Positions 6,423 through 13,676 of a stretch of DNA of 43,055 nucleotides are shown one piece after another. Position 1 is the first letter of the stretch. Each line of letters begins with the position of its first letter. The translations under genes were made by a program, and so were the position numbers. Under the pieces are notes generated by a model. That model was not told the origin of the DNA and did no database searches. It saw nothing but the letters and a program-made list of their open reading frames with translations. This DNA comes from Bacteroidota bacterium (GTDB lineage: Bacteria > Bacteroidota > Bacteroidia > Sphingobacteriales > Sphingobacteriaceae), in assembly GCA_013286985.1 (NCBI GenBank), contig JABDEQ010000014.1:1-43055 (forward strand), given 5' to 3'.

Positions 6423-8537
6423 TTAAAAAGTAACACCCATGTTCCAGAACATAAATGCCCATTTATCTACCTGGCCGCTAATTACCTGTTCGGTACTTTG
6501 CCCCGCCCCATGACCAGCCTTGGTTTCAATGCGGATAATTACCGGTGCCGGACCCTGTTGGTATTCCTGCAAACGGGCAGCAAACTTAAAAGAGTGCGCT
6601 GGTACAACCCTATCGTCATGATCAGCGGTGGTAACCATAGTAGCCGGATAGCTGGCCGGTTTTAAGGCATGGTACGGTGAATATTTATATAGGTAGTTAA
6701 ACATTTCTTTAGAGTCTTCGGCGGTGCCATAATCGTAGCTCCATCCTGCGCCAGCGGTAAACTGGTTATAACGCAGCATATCTAATACGCCAACTGCAGG
6801 TAAAGCTACTTTACATAGGTCGGGACGCTGCGTCATCACGGCACCTATCAGCAAACCTCCGTTTGATCCACCCGAGATAGCCAGGTAATCTTTTGAAGTG
6901 TACTTATGTTTAATCAGGTATTCGGCGGCTGCAATAAAGTCGTCAAACACATTTTGCTTTTTCATTTTTATACCGGCCTTGTGCCATTTTTCGCCGTACT
7001 CGCCGCCACCACGCAGGTTGGGTACTGCATAAATGCCGCCATGTTCCAGCAAAATAATGTTGCTGGTACTAAAGGCCGGGGTTAAGCTAATGCCGAAACC
7101 ACCATAAGCATAAAGCAAGGTAGGGTTATGACCATTTAGTACCGTGCCTTTTTTATAGGTGATGATCATTGGTATTTTGGTGCCATCTTTTGAGGCATAA
7201 AATACCTGCTTGCTTTCGTACAGTTCAGGATCAAACTGAACGCCCGATTTTTTATAAACAGTAGATGCGCCGGTGGCTATATCATACTTAAAAATAGTTG
7301 GCGGATAAACGTAATTGGTAAAGGTATAATAGGTTTCCGTTTCTTCCTTTTTGGTGCCGAAGCCGCCTGCGGAGCCAACTGACGGCAGGTTGATGGCGCG
7401 CTCCAGTTTGCCATCCATGTTGTATTGCAGTACTAATGAAGTCGCATCTTTCAGGTATTCGGCAAAAATTTTTCCGCCGCCGGTCGACGCCGATAAAACG
7501 TTGGTAGTGGTTGGAATCAGATCTTTCCAGTGTATTGACGCAGGGTCGGCCGCATCAACCGTTACTATTTTAAAATTAGGCGAATACAGATTGGTTAAGA
7601 TGTACAACTTGCTGCCCGCATTGTCCAGCACGGTATGCTCATTGTCGAAATTATTAACTACATTAACAATTCTGCTATCGGGCTTACTTAAATCCTGCAG
7701 GTACAGTTCATTGCCTGTAGTGGTGTTAGCGGCCGAAATTACGAGGAAACGTTCGTCCTCGGTTAAGTAGGCTCCAATATAACGGCGTTGTGTTTCTTCG
7801 CCGCCAAATATTAATTTATCGGTATGTTGGGACGTGCCTAACTGGTGGTAAAACAGCTTATGAAACTGCGTCATGCCCGACAGTTGCGAGCCTGTTTTGG
7901 GTTTATCATAACTGCTGTAATAAAAGCCCTCATTACCTTTCCAGGCTATGCCGCTAAACTTTATATCGGTCAGCGTATCGCCAACAATACTCTTATCGGC
8001 TGTTTTTATAACGATAACTTTGCGCCAATCGCTGCCGCCTTCAGATAGCTGATAGGCGGCCATGCTGCCATCTTTCGTGAAGTCAATACCCTGCAATGAG
8101 GTAGTCCCATCCGTTGAGAATTTATTAGGATCGAGGAATATTTCCGGTGTACCGTCACCTTCCTGCCGCCATAAAACCGATTGGCTTTGAAGGCCGTCGT
8201 TTTTATAAAAATAGGTGTATTTGCCTTCTTTAAAAGGGGCGCTATACTTTTCGTAGTTCCATAGCTGCTCCAAACGTTTGTGCAGCGCATCACGGTAAGG
8301 AATTTGTGAAAGGTAATCCTGCGTAACCTTATTTTCTTCTTTTACCCATGCTTTGGTATCATCGGCGCGGTCATCTTCCAGCCAGCGGTAAGGATCAGGC
8401 ACTGTGGTGCCGAAATAAGTGTTAACGGTATCAACCTTCTTTGTTGTGGGGTAAGCCAATTTTTGAATGTTCATTTGTTGTGCATGTGTCAGGCTGCAAA
8501 TAAATACAGCTGCTGATAAACAGGTAAAATATTTCAT
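6423..8537 (-). CDS. Secreted prolyl oligopeptidase (S9A)
   Basis: The 704-residue protein begins with a signal peptide (MKYFTCLSAAVFICSLTHAQ). An N-terminal beta-propeller with the family opening VPDPYRWLEDD (residues 47-57) is followed by an alpha/beta-hydrolase domain. The catalytic triad is visible: S558 in SGGSNGGLLIG, an Asp near 641-642 in ADHDDRVVP, and H676 in AGHGAG. Length and motif spacing match prolyl endopeptidases, which cut short peptides after proline. Many Bacteroidota have periplasmic copies used in peptide feeding. The neighbouring lactonase gene is also secreted, but a palindrome separates them and a shared pathway is not evident. Confidence 0.93.
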   Translation of the reverse strand: MKYFTCLSAAVFICSLTHAQQMNIQKLAYPTTKKVDTVNTYFGTTVPDPYRWLEDDRADDTKAWVKEENKVTQDYLSQIPYRDALHKRLEQLWNYEKYSAPFKEGKYTYFYKNDGLQSQSVLWRQEGDGTPEIFLDPNKFSTDGTTSLQGIDFTKDGSMAAYQLSEGGSDWRKVIVIKTADKSIVGDTLTDIKFSGIAWKGNEGFYYSSYDKPKTGSQLSGMTQFHKLFYHQLGTSQHTDKLIFGGEETQRRYIGAYLTEDERFLVISAANTTTGNELYLQDLSKPDSRIVNVVNNFDNEHTVLDNAGSKLYILTNLYSPNFKIVTVDAADPASIHWKDLIPTTTNVLSASTGGGKIFAEYLKDATSLVLQYNMDGKLERAINLPSVGSAGGFGTKKEETETYYTFTNYVYPPTIFKYDIATGASTVYKKSGVQFDPELYESKQVFYASKDGTKIPMIITYKKGTVLNGHNPTLLYAYGGFGISLTPAFSTSNIILLEHGGIYAVPNLRGGGEYGEKWHKAGIKMKKQNVFDDFIAAAEYLIKHKYTSKDYLAISGGSNGGLLIGAVMTQRPDLCKVALPAVGVLDMLRYNQFTAGAGWSYDYGTAEDSKEMFNYLYKYSPYHALKPASYPATMVTTADHDDRVVPAHSFKFAARLQEYQQGPAPVIIRIETKAGHGAGQSTEQVISGQVDKWAFMFWNMGVTF

Positions 8538-8594
8538 TTTGCAATTGCGGGGTTGGTTTTGCTAAGATAATATTTTTGAAATAAAGGGAAGGAG

Positions 8595-8758
8595 TTCGGA
8601 GTGCGAAATGCCGATTGCGGAAGTGTGCTGTAATTCGGAGTGCGAAATGCCGATTGCGGAATGAAAATGAAATGCGGAACTCTGAGTTTGGAATGCGGAA
8701 TGAAAATAAAATGCGGAACGAAAATAAAACTTCCGCATTCGGCATTTCGCACTCCGAA
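8595..8758. repeat. Cluster of 28-bp repeats, two direct and one inverted
   Basis: A 28-base unit beginning TTCGGAGTGCGAAATGCCGA occurs at 8595-8622 and again, identical, at 8634-8661. Its reverse complement, with one substitution, lies at 8731-8758. Between them are short TGCGGAA units separated by A-rich stretches. The inverted copies could form a 28-bp stem. This REP-like element explains the small ORFs seen in all frames here, so I call no gene in the 254 bases between the two genes. Confidence 0.85.
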
Positions 8759-8791
8759 ATGAATAAAACTTGCGCATTTCAAAAGTGCTCG

Positions 8792-9913
8792 TTAATCGTA
8801 GCTATGACGCTCCAGGTCATAATCCGACTGTGTAGTGATGATCTTTTTTTGCTTTTCAATTTCGCTGCCTAAATGATGATCATAAACGCTGTCGGTTACA
8901 TTTATGTTGCGTTCCTTATCGCGTTCAGCGTAATGAATGTCGGCTTCTGATAACTTGCCTACGGCAACGTCATATGGTCCTTTTGGCGACATTAGTTTTA
9001 CAAATACCGGCAAACATTCAAACAAAATAAACAGGTAGCTGATAAATGATTCGGCCAGGTAGGTGTCCAGGTCACGGGTGCCGTTTTCGTTGTATGACAA
9101 TTGCCCCAGCGCCCAGTTCCGATCAGAAAAGCCAGCTATGTTAGCCAGGCTATCCAGTTGATGATCGCTAAAAAGTCGGATGCTGTTTAAGCCTTCATAA
9201 TCTTTACGGGCAGCAAGGTATTGGTCCATTTTATTTTCATCATCGGTTACCGTTTTTAGGCGATCTTCTTTCTCCTGCAATACCGTTTGCTTCTGCTTGG
9301 CATAGGTACCATAACCCACAATGCCTGATGTTTGGTTGGTTTTATCGCCAAAAACTTCCTGATTCAACTCGTAGCGCGAACGGTTAATATCTTTTTCGAG
9401 CGAGTCTTTTTCTTTTTTCAGGTCGAGGTTTTTACCAAGCTCCATCTCATATTTTTGTCCGTAGGTTTTTTGCAGGGTATCAATTTTACGGTGTTGTCCT
9501 TTTAGGTACGATGTTTTTAATTTCTGGCGAATCTCTTTATCAAATATTTTGAGCTCCAGCGGCCGCGATATTACAATCCCAATCATAATAGCCAATAATA
9601 TACGTGGCGATGCCTGTAATATCTGCTGGTTGGTAGTTCCCTGCTTATCAATACTTGATACGATGTAACGGTCCATATTAAAAATGGCGGTTCCCCATAT
9701 CAGCCCAAAAAATATGGCGAAAAACACAGCAAAATCGTTACCGCTAAAAACAAAATACATAGCATACCCGCCAGATAGCGATGCAAATAATGCCGTGAAA
9801 AATATGGTTGCCCCAATGCCTACATATTTATTATGCTCTAAAGGGTATTTTTTTAATGTGCCGACGTGTGCTCCTGAACAGAACCAAAAAAAGCGGGTGA
9901 TTTTCTTCATCAA
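8792..9913 (-). CDS. DUF4407 membrane protein
   Basis: The 373-residue protein opens FFWFCSGAHVGTLKKYPLEH, the N-terminal signature of DUF4407 proteins. Three hydrophobic segments lie in roughly residues 30-120 and a fourth near 285-305. Between them is a long charged region (about 130-250) rich in Lys, Glu and Gln, predicted to be a coiled coil, for example KLKTSYLKGQHRKIDTLQ. The function of DUF4407 is not established to my knowledge. The layout suggests a membrane-anchored scaffold with an extended helical domain. The gene is transcribed alone, divergent from the rhodanese gene. Confidence 0.85.
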   Translation of the reverse strand: MMKKITRFFWFCSGAHVGTLKKYPLEHNKYVGIGATIFFTALFASLSGGYAMYFVFSGNDFAVFFAIFFGLIWGTAIFNMDRYIVSSIDKQGTTNQQILQASPRILLAIMIGIVISRPLELKIFDKEIRQKLKTSYLKGQHRKIDTLQKTYGQKYEMELGKNLDLKKEKDSLEKDINRSRYELNQEVFGDKTNQTSGIVGYGTYAKQKQTVLQEKEDRLKTVTDDENKMDQYLAARKDYEGLNSIRLFSDHQLDSLANIAGFSDRNWALGQLSYNENGTRDLDTYLAESFISYLFILFECLPVFVKLMSPKGPYDVAVGKLSEADIHYAERDKERNINVTDSVYDHHLGSEIEKQKKIITTQSDYDLERHSYD

Positions 9914-10002
9914 TATCTATCTTCAATTTTCAAACATAATATAAACGCACTTAGGCTTTGATTGTTACAAAAAACAGGCTGAAATATTTGCATGATAAAC
10001 TC

Positions 10003-10010
10003 TACCTTTG
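10003..10010 (+). promoter_or_regulatory. Candidate -7 promoter element of the rhodanese operon
   Basis: TACCTTTG matches the Bacteroidota consensus TAnnTTTG and lies 20 bases before the rhodanese ATG. A TTTG at 9987-9990 is too close to be the -33 element. Confidence 0.5.
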
Positions 10011-10029
10011 AAAAATATTATATCTGAGC

Positions 10030-10344
10030 ATGAAAGAAATTAGCGTACAGGAACTAAAAGAAAAGTTAGATAAAGGCGAAGATTTTCAACTGATTGATGT
10101 TAGGGAAGATTTTGAATACGAAATGTCAAACCTGGGCGGAACGCTTATCCCACTGGGCGGTATTTTAATTGAGGTAGAAAAAATTGATAAAACCAAACCT
10201 GTTGTAGTAATGTGCCGCAGCGGAAAACGCAGTGCCGCAGCTATAATGCAATTGGAGCAGCATGGCTTTACCAATTTAACTAACCTTAGAGGCGGAATTT
10301 TGGCCTGGGCTGCAGAAGTTGATCCAACCCTTAACGTATACTAA
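10030..10344 (+). CDS. Single-domain rhodanese-like protein
   Basis: The 104 residues form one rhodanese domain. Typical segments are LIDVREDFEYEMSNLGG (residues 21-37) and the active loop VVMCRSGKRSAAA with catalytic C62, followed by LRGGILAWAAEVDP. Such proteins carry sulfur as a persulfide on the cysteine. No signal peptide is present, so it should be cytoplasmic. The next gene follows after three bases, so the two are likely co-transcribed. The physiological sulfur partner cannot be read from the sequence. Confidence 0.92.
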   Translation: MKEISVQELKEKLDKGEDFQLIDVREDFEYEMSNLGGTLIPLGGILIEVEKIDKTKPVVVMCRSGKRSAAAIMQLEQHGFTNLTNLRGGILAWAAEVDPTLNVY

Positions 10345-10347
10345 GCA

Positions 10348-10539
10348 ATGGCATTAAAACTTTTTTTAAATACCTTTTATACGGTAGGTATTATTCTATG
10401 TGCTATTGGTGCGTATGAATATGGCATAGTGCAGCATAAGTACGGATTTCTTGTAAGTGCGGCATTAATTATAGCTATCTTTGTGTATCTTAAGGTAAGG
10501 ATCCTTAAAGAAATCAGAAATACACAAAAGAAACCATAA
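10348..10539 (+). CDS. Small two-helix membrane protein (possibly DUF6358)
   Basis: This 63-residue protein has two hydrophobic segments, about residues 8-24 and 33-50, and a basic tail (KVRILKEIRNTQKKP) that should face the cytoplasm. It starts three bases after the rhodanese stop and ends 12 bases before the prohibitin-like gene, so it belongs to the same operon. It resembles short proteins I associate with DUF6358 in Sphingobacteriaceae, but this is memory rather than a search. No function can be proposed. Confidence 0.75.
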   Translation: MALKLFLNTFYTVGIILCAIGAYEYGIVQHKYGFLVSAALIIAIFVYLKVRILKEIRNTQKKP

Positions 10540-10551
10540 CCCCAACCCAAT

Positions 10552-11457
10552 ATGTTTATTGCAATTTTAGGTGTTATTATACTCATTGCGGGTATAGTAC
10601 TCCAACGCTCGCCCGAACCCGGCAGTCGCTATAGCGGCATAGCCCGTACAGTAGGGATTTTAGTTGTTATTTTAGGTCTGGCACTCTCCACTGTTAAAAT
10701 TATAAACAGGGGAAATGTAGGCGTACAGGTGCTTTTCGGCAAAGTTCAGGATCAGGTGCTGGAAAGTGGCCTGCATTTTATTAATCCTTTGGTAGAGGTT
10801 GATACGCTGAGCGTACAAACCCAAAACTATACCATGAGCGCAAAAGAAAGCGAGGGCCAGGTAAAAGGGGACGACGCCATCCGAGTACTATCGTCCGACG
10901 GATTGGAAGTAACTATTGATCTTTCCGTACTCTACAAAATAAATCCATCAAAGGCACCTTTTATTTTGCAGAACATAGGTGATAACTATGAAGATAAAAT
11001 TGTACGTCCTGTTACCCGCACAGCCATTCGTGATAATGCAGTAAATTACCAGGCTGTTGATTTATATTCAACCAAGCGCGAAGAATTTCAATTCAAGATC
11101 AACAAAACCATCAGCGAAAATTTTGCTAAAAATGGCTTAGAAGTGCAGCAGATATTGGTAAGAAATATATCATTACCGGCAACTGTACGCGCCAGTATCG
11201 AATCAAAAATTCAGGCCGAGCAGGATGCGCAAAAAATGCAGTTTGTTTTGCAGAAAGAACGCCAGGAAGCTGACCGTAAACGTGTGGAGGCACAAGGTAT
11301 AGCTGATTATCAGAAAATACTTTCAACCGGGTTAACCGATAAACAGTTGCAGTATCAGAGCATTTTAGCGCAAAAGGAAATAGCTTTGTCGCCCAATACC
11401 AAAATCATCATTATGGGTAGCGGCAAAGGGAGTCCTATAATACTGAGTGATAAGTAA
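10552..11457 (+). CDS. Prohibitin-family SPFH membrane protein
   Basis: The 301-residue protein has one N-terminal membrane span (residues 2-17) and a second hydrophobic stretch near 30-45. The SPFH domain follows: RGNVGVQVLFGKVQDQ, then GLHFINPLVEVDTLSVQTQ. A coiled-coil part (KIQAEQDAQKMQFVLQKERQ) follows, and it ends near NTKIIIMGSGKG. This is the order seen in prohibitins, which form large membrane-bound rings and often modulate membrane proteases. No FtsH or NfeD partner gene is adjacent. It is the last gene of the operon and is followed by a strong terminator. Confidence 0.9.
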   Translation: MFIAILGVIILIAGIVLQRSPEPGSRYSGIARTVGILVVILGLALSTVKIINRGNVGVQVLFGKVQDQVLESGLHFINPLVEVDTLSVQTQNYTMSAKESEGQVKGDDAIRVLSSDGLEVTIDLSVLYKINPSKAPFILQNIGDNYEDKIVRPVTRTAIRDNAVNYQAVDLYSTKREEFQFKINKTISENFAKNGLEVQQILVRNISLPATVRASIESKIQAEQDAQKMQFVLQKERQEADRKRVEAQGIADYQKILSTGLTDKQLQYQSILAQKEIALSPNTKIIIMGSGKGSPIILSDK

Positions 11458-11531
11458 GCGGGATATCAATAGCAAAAAAACAAAGTTTAGTATTGATACT
11501 AAATAGAAAGAAAACTTCGATAATACTAAAT

Positions 11532-11567
11532 AAAAAAGCATCATGATAAATTCCATGATGCTTTTTT
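11532..11567. terminator. Bidirectional terminator after the prohibitin-like gene
   Basis: AAAAAAGCATCATG pairs perfectly with CATGATGCTTTTTT over 14 bp around an 8-base loop. A and T runs on both sides allow termination in both directions, between converging genes. Confidence 0.85.
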
Positions 11568-11602
11568 ATTTAGGTGGTTATTTGGTTATAGTTAAGTAAA
11601 GG

Positions 11603-12079
11603 TTACTCCAAAGTGATCTGCCTCCTTATACTTTCTTCCAGCGAAATGAAGGTTTCGGTTCTTTGAATTCCTTTTACGCCTTGTATCTGCTCGTTCAATA
11701 CTTCGCGTAAATGGGTGGTATCATGACAAACAATTTTCGCAAAAATACTGTAGCTGCCGGTTGTGTAGTGCAGCTCTACAATTTCTTTAACCGTTTTCAA
11801 TTGTTTTACGGCCTCATTATATTGTGAACCTTTCTCCAGGAATATCCCCAGAAAGGCCGTAATATCATAACCTAACTTTTGAGGATCAACTTCCAGGCTG
11901 GCACCTTTTATCACGCCCATCTCTTCCAACTTTTTCATCCTTACGTGTATTGTTCCGCCGGAAACGATCAACTCTTTTGCTATCTCGGTGTATGGAGTGG
12001 TAGCATTTTTCATTAATATCGATAAAATCTGTATATCCAGATTATCAATTTCTAAATTTTGAGCTTTTCTGTGGGACAT
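11603..12079 (-). CDS. Lrp/AsnC-family transcriptional regulator
   Basis: The 158-residue protein has the family's two parts. The N-terminal helix-turn-helix reads NLDIQILSILMKNATTPYTE then IAKELIVSGGTIHVRMKKLE, ending in the EMGVIKG strand. The RAM ligand-binding domain follows, with YDITAFLGIFLEKGS and VELHYTTGSYSIFAKIVC. Lrp/AsnC proteins sense amino acids and form octamers or higher assemblies on DNA. It is transcribed away from the tRNA-like pair, with 152 bases between the two starts. A role in controlling those RNAs is possible but unsupported. Confidence 0.93.
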   Translation of the reverse strand: MSHRKAQNLEIDNLDIQILSILMKNATTPYTEIAKELIVSGGTIHVRMKKLEEMGVIKGASLEVDPQKLGYDITAFLGIFLEKGSQYNEAVKQLKTVKEIVELHYTTGSYSIFAKIVCHDTTHLREVLNEQIQGVKGIQRTETFISLEESIRRQITLE

Positions 12080-12151
12080 AAATTCTAAAAATTTTATTTA
12101 TATACAAGAATAATTAAAATCTGATAAAAATAAAAATATTCTATTGAAATA

Positions 12152-12183
12152 TTTGCAACAAATTGATAGTCCTGTTAGATTTG
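12152..12183 (+). promoter_or_regulatory. Full-consensus Bacteroidota promoter ahead of the tRNA-like pair
   Basis: TTTG (12152-12155), a 20-base spacer and TAGATTTG (12176-12183) match the consensus TTTG-N19-21-TAnnTTTG. A start near 12190 would leave about 40 bases before the first tRNA-like gene. It is the best promoter match I found in the window. Confidence 0.65.
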
Positions 12184-12231
12184 TATCAAGCAATAGACAA
12201 AAGCTTACCGTTCTTTTAAAATAAAAAACAT

Positions 12232-12343
12232 TGTTGGGTGGTGAAATTTTAGGCAGACACACCTCCTTGTCCCGGTGGCGGAGACCATGGAAAACCCGAA
12301 GCGGGCTAACCACTCTGTGAAGGTTCGAATCCTTCCCCAACAG
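12232..12343 (+). ncRNA. tRNA-like RNA 1: class II cloverleaf, GTC anticodon position, oversized variable arm
   Basis: The acceptor stem TGTTGGG (12232-12238) pairs perfectly with CCCAACA (12336-12342). The D arm is GTG/CAC around a 14-base loop containing GG. The anticodon arm is CCTCC/GGTGG (one T-T mismatch) around TTGTCCC, with GTC at 12269-12271. The T arm is GAAGG-TTCGAAT-CCTTC. The body resembles bacterial tRNA-Leu (TGGTG...GGCAGACAC). GTC would read Asp codons, and the variable region is about 40 bases, with a base stem CGGAG/CTCTG. No CCA is encoded. It is either a divergent tRNA or a regulatory tRNA mimic; ordinary tRNA-Asp is excluded by the long arm. Confidence 0.7.
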
Positions 12344-12429
12344 CTAGTTTTTAGTAAGTAGTCTTAAGTCCAAAGTCCTTAGCCGGATTTTGATAGTGAC
12401 TTAAGATTACAGACTTAAACTAAACAGAA

Positions 12430-12545
12430 TGTAGGATGGTGAAATTTTTGGCAGACACACCTCCTTGTCGCGGTGGCGAAGATCCTGGGAAACTCTTAGC
12501 AATAAGAATAACCACTTCGTGAAGGTTCGACTCCTTCTCCTACAG
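12430..12545 (+). ncRNA. tRNA-like RNA 2: second copy with compensatory changes
   Basis: The acceptor stem is TGTAGGA (12430-12436) with TCCTACA (12538-12544). It differs from copy 1 at several positions yet is fully paired. The D and anticodon arms are almost identical to copy 1 (loop TTGTCGC, GTC at 12467-12469). The T arm is GAAGG-TTCGACT-CCTTC. The variable region is about 44 bases, with base stem CGAAG/CTTCG, an inner TGG/CCA and an apical TCTTA-GCAA-TAAGA hairpin. The compensatory differences show that structure is under selection, which argues against a dead tRNA gene. Amino acid identity, if any, is unknown. Confidence 0.7.
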
Positions 12546-12576
12546 CTCTTCTCATAATTTAGGTTTATAATTGGTT

Positions 12577-12608
12577 AGCAAAGGCCCCTGCCCATCAGGG
12601 GCTTTGCT
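12577..12608 (+). terminator. Terminator after the tRNA-like pair
   Basis: AGCAAAGGCCCCTG pairs with CAGGGGCTTTGCT with one bulged G and a CCCAT loop. An AT-rich stretch and a T6 run follow. It closes the unit that starts at the promoter near 12152. Confidence 0.8.
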
Positions 12609-12620
12609 TATATATAGACT

Positions 12621-12649
12621 TTTTTATTTGTTAGTTTGACAAATAAAAA
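12621..12649. repeat. AT-rich perfect dyad upstream of the DUF4386 gene
   Basis: TTTTTATTTGT and ACAAATAAAAA are exact reverse complements, 11 bp each, around TAGTTTG. The dyad lies 117 bases before the DUF4386 start. It could be an operator or an AT-rich stem; no regulator can be assigned. Confidence 0.45.
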
Positions 12650-12765
12650 ATTGTCATTTCGGATCAAATGTTTCTCGTGATTTTGCGAAAAAACTCAAAA
12701 ATAACTAACTTAATCAAGGCAAATACCGGCAAATAAAAAAGCTCAGCAACCTGATTAAAACGACT

Positions 12766-13479
12766 ATGCAAATCACCATCACCAAAGAACAGCAAACAGC
12801 GGCAAGGGTCGCTGGGTTCATGTACCTTTTTCTGGGTGCACTGGCGGCTTTCGCCGAGTTCTATGTGCGCTCCGGAATCCTGGTGCCGGGGAATGTGGTG
12901 CAGACGGCCCATAATATTATTGCTGCTGAGCAACTGTTCAGGATCGGGATAGCTAGCGACTTGCTAGGTGGTGCGTGCAATGCTATTCTGGCGGTGGCGT
13001 TTTACACCATTCTTAAGCCTGTTAATTCATCTTTGGCTCTGCTGGCGGCTTTCTGGCGACTTGGAGAGGCAGTGATTCTTGGCCATATGACGCTAAACGG
13101 AATGACGGTGCTAAACGTGCTGCATCCGTCAGCCCTCCCTGGAGCCTTTTCAAACGGACAACTACAGGCAATTGCCGAATTATACCTTGGCATGCAGGGC
13201 GACGAGTTCAGCATCGGCCTGATCTATTATTCGCTGGGCTCAACACTGTTCTGCTATCTGCTCATGAGGTCGCGGTATATTCCGCGATGGTTAGCGTGGT
13301 GGGGATTGCTTGGCTCATTCATAGCGGTTGTGAGCACACTTGCAATCATCATATTCCCTGGCGCCGGTAGCCTCCAACCCGGTTGCTACGCTCCGGTCGG
13401 GGTTTTCGAAATAGTTGCTGGCTTTTGGCTGCTAATCGCAGGAGTAACTGCTGGCCGGGTAACTTCAAAGGAGCATTAA
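12766..13479 (+). CDS. DUF4386 multi-pass membrane protein
   Basis: The 237-residue protein begins with a short polar stretch and then ARVAGFMYLFLGALAAFAEF, the first of six predicted membrane helices. Typical DUF4386 positions follow: QLFRIGIASDLLGGACNA in the second helix region and the SLGSTLFCYLLMRSRYIPRW segment near residue 165. The biochemical role of the family is not known to me. The gene stands alone. By eye its coding sequence is clearly richer in G and C at third positions than its neighbours, which may indicate transfer. Confidence 0.85.
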   Translation: MQITITKEQQTAARVAGFMYLFLGALAAFAEFYVRSGILVPGNVVQTAHNIIAAEQLFRIGIASDLLGGACNAILAVAFYTILKPVNSSLALLAAFWRLGEAVILGHMTLNGMTVLNVLHPSALPGAFSNGQLQAIAELYLGMQGDEFSIGLIYYSLGSTLFCYLLMRSRYIPRWLAWWGLLGSFIAVVSTLAIIIFPGAGSLQPGCYAPVGVFEIVAGFWLLIAGVTAGRVTSKEH

Positions 13480-13676
13480 CTCGTCACAGTTCATCTCAAG
13501 TCGCTATTTGCCTGATTGTTCTAACAAAGACGCTTACAATTCATTGAAAAATAATCGCAAAGCATTAAAAATCAACCCATTTTGGTTTAAAATATTTTAA
13601 GTGACTGATAAAAAACAGAATATTTGACTATCAGTTATTACTTAATCTTAATGTGTTAATTTTTAAACTAAATTTT

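Noticed and set aside
8595..8758. Possible CRISPR array
   Set aside because: Two direct copies only, one inverted, spacers of unequal length, and no cas genes in the window.
8431..8872. Several overlapping small ORFs on both strands
   Set aside because: They are translations of the 28-bp repeats (repeated FRSA and RNA-like words in several frames), with no family features.
12098..12340. 80-residue minus-strand ORF
   Set aside because: It runs across the first tRNA-like gene in antisense and has no family resemblance.
12232..12343. Ordinary tRNA-Asp
   Set aside because: The GTC position fits, but the class II body, the long variable arm and the Leu-like D arm do not.
12232..12343. tRNA with a group I or other intron
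   Set aside because: The extra sequence lies in the variable region and is far too short for a self-splicing intron.
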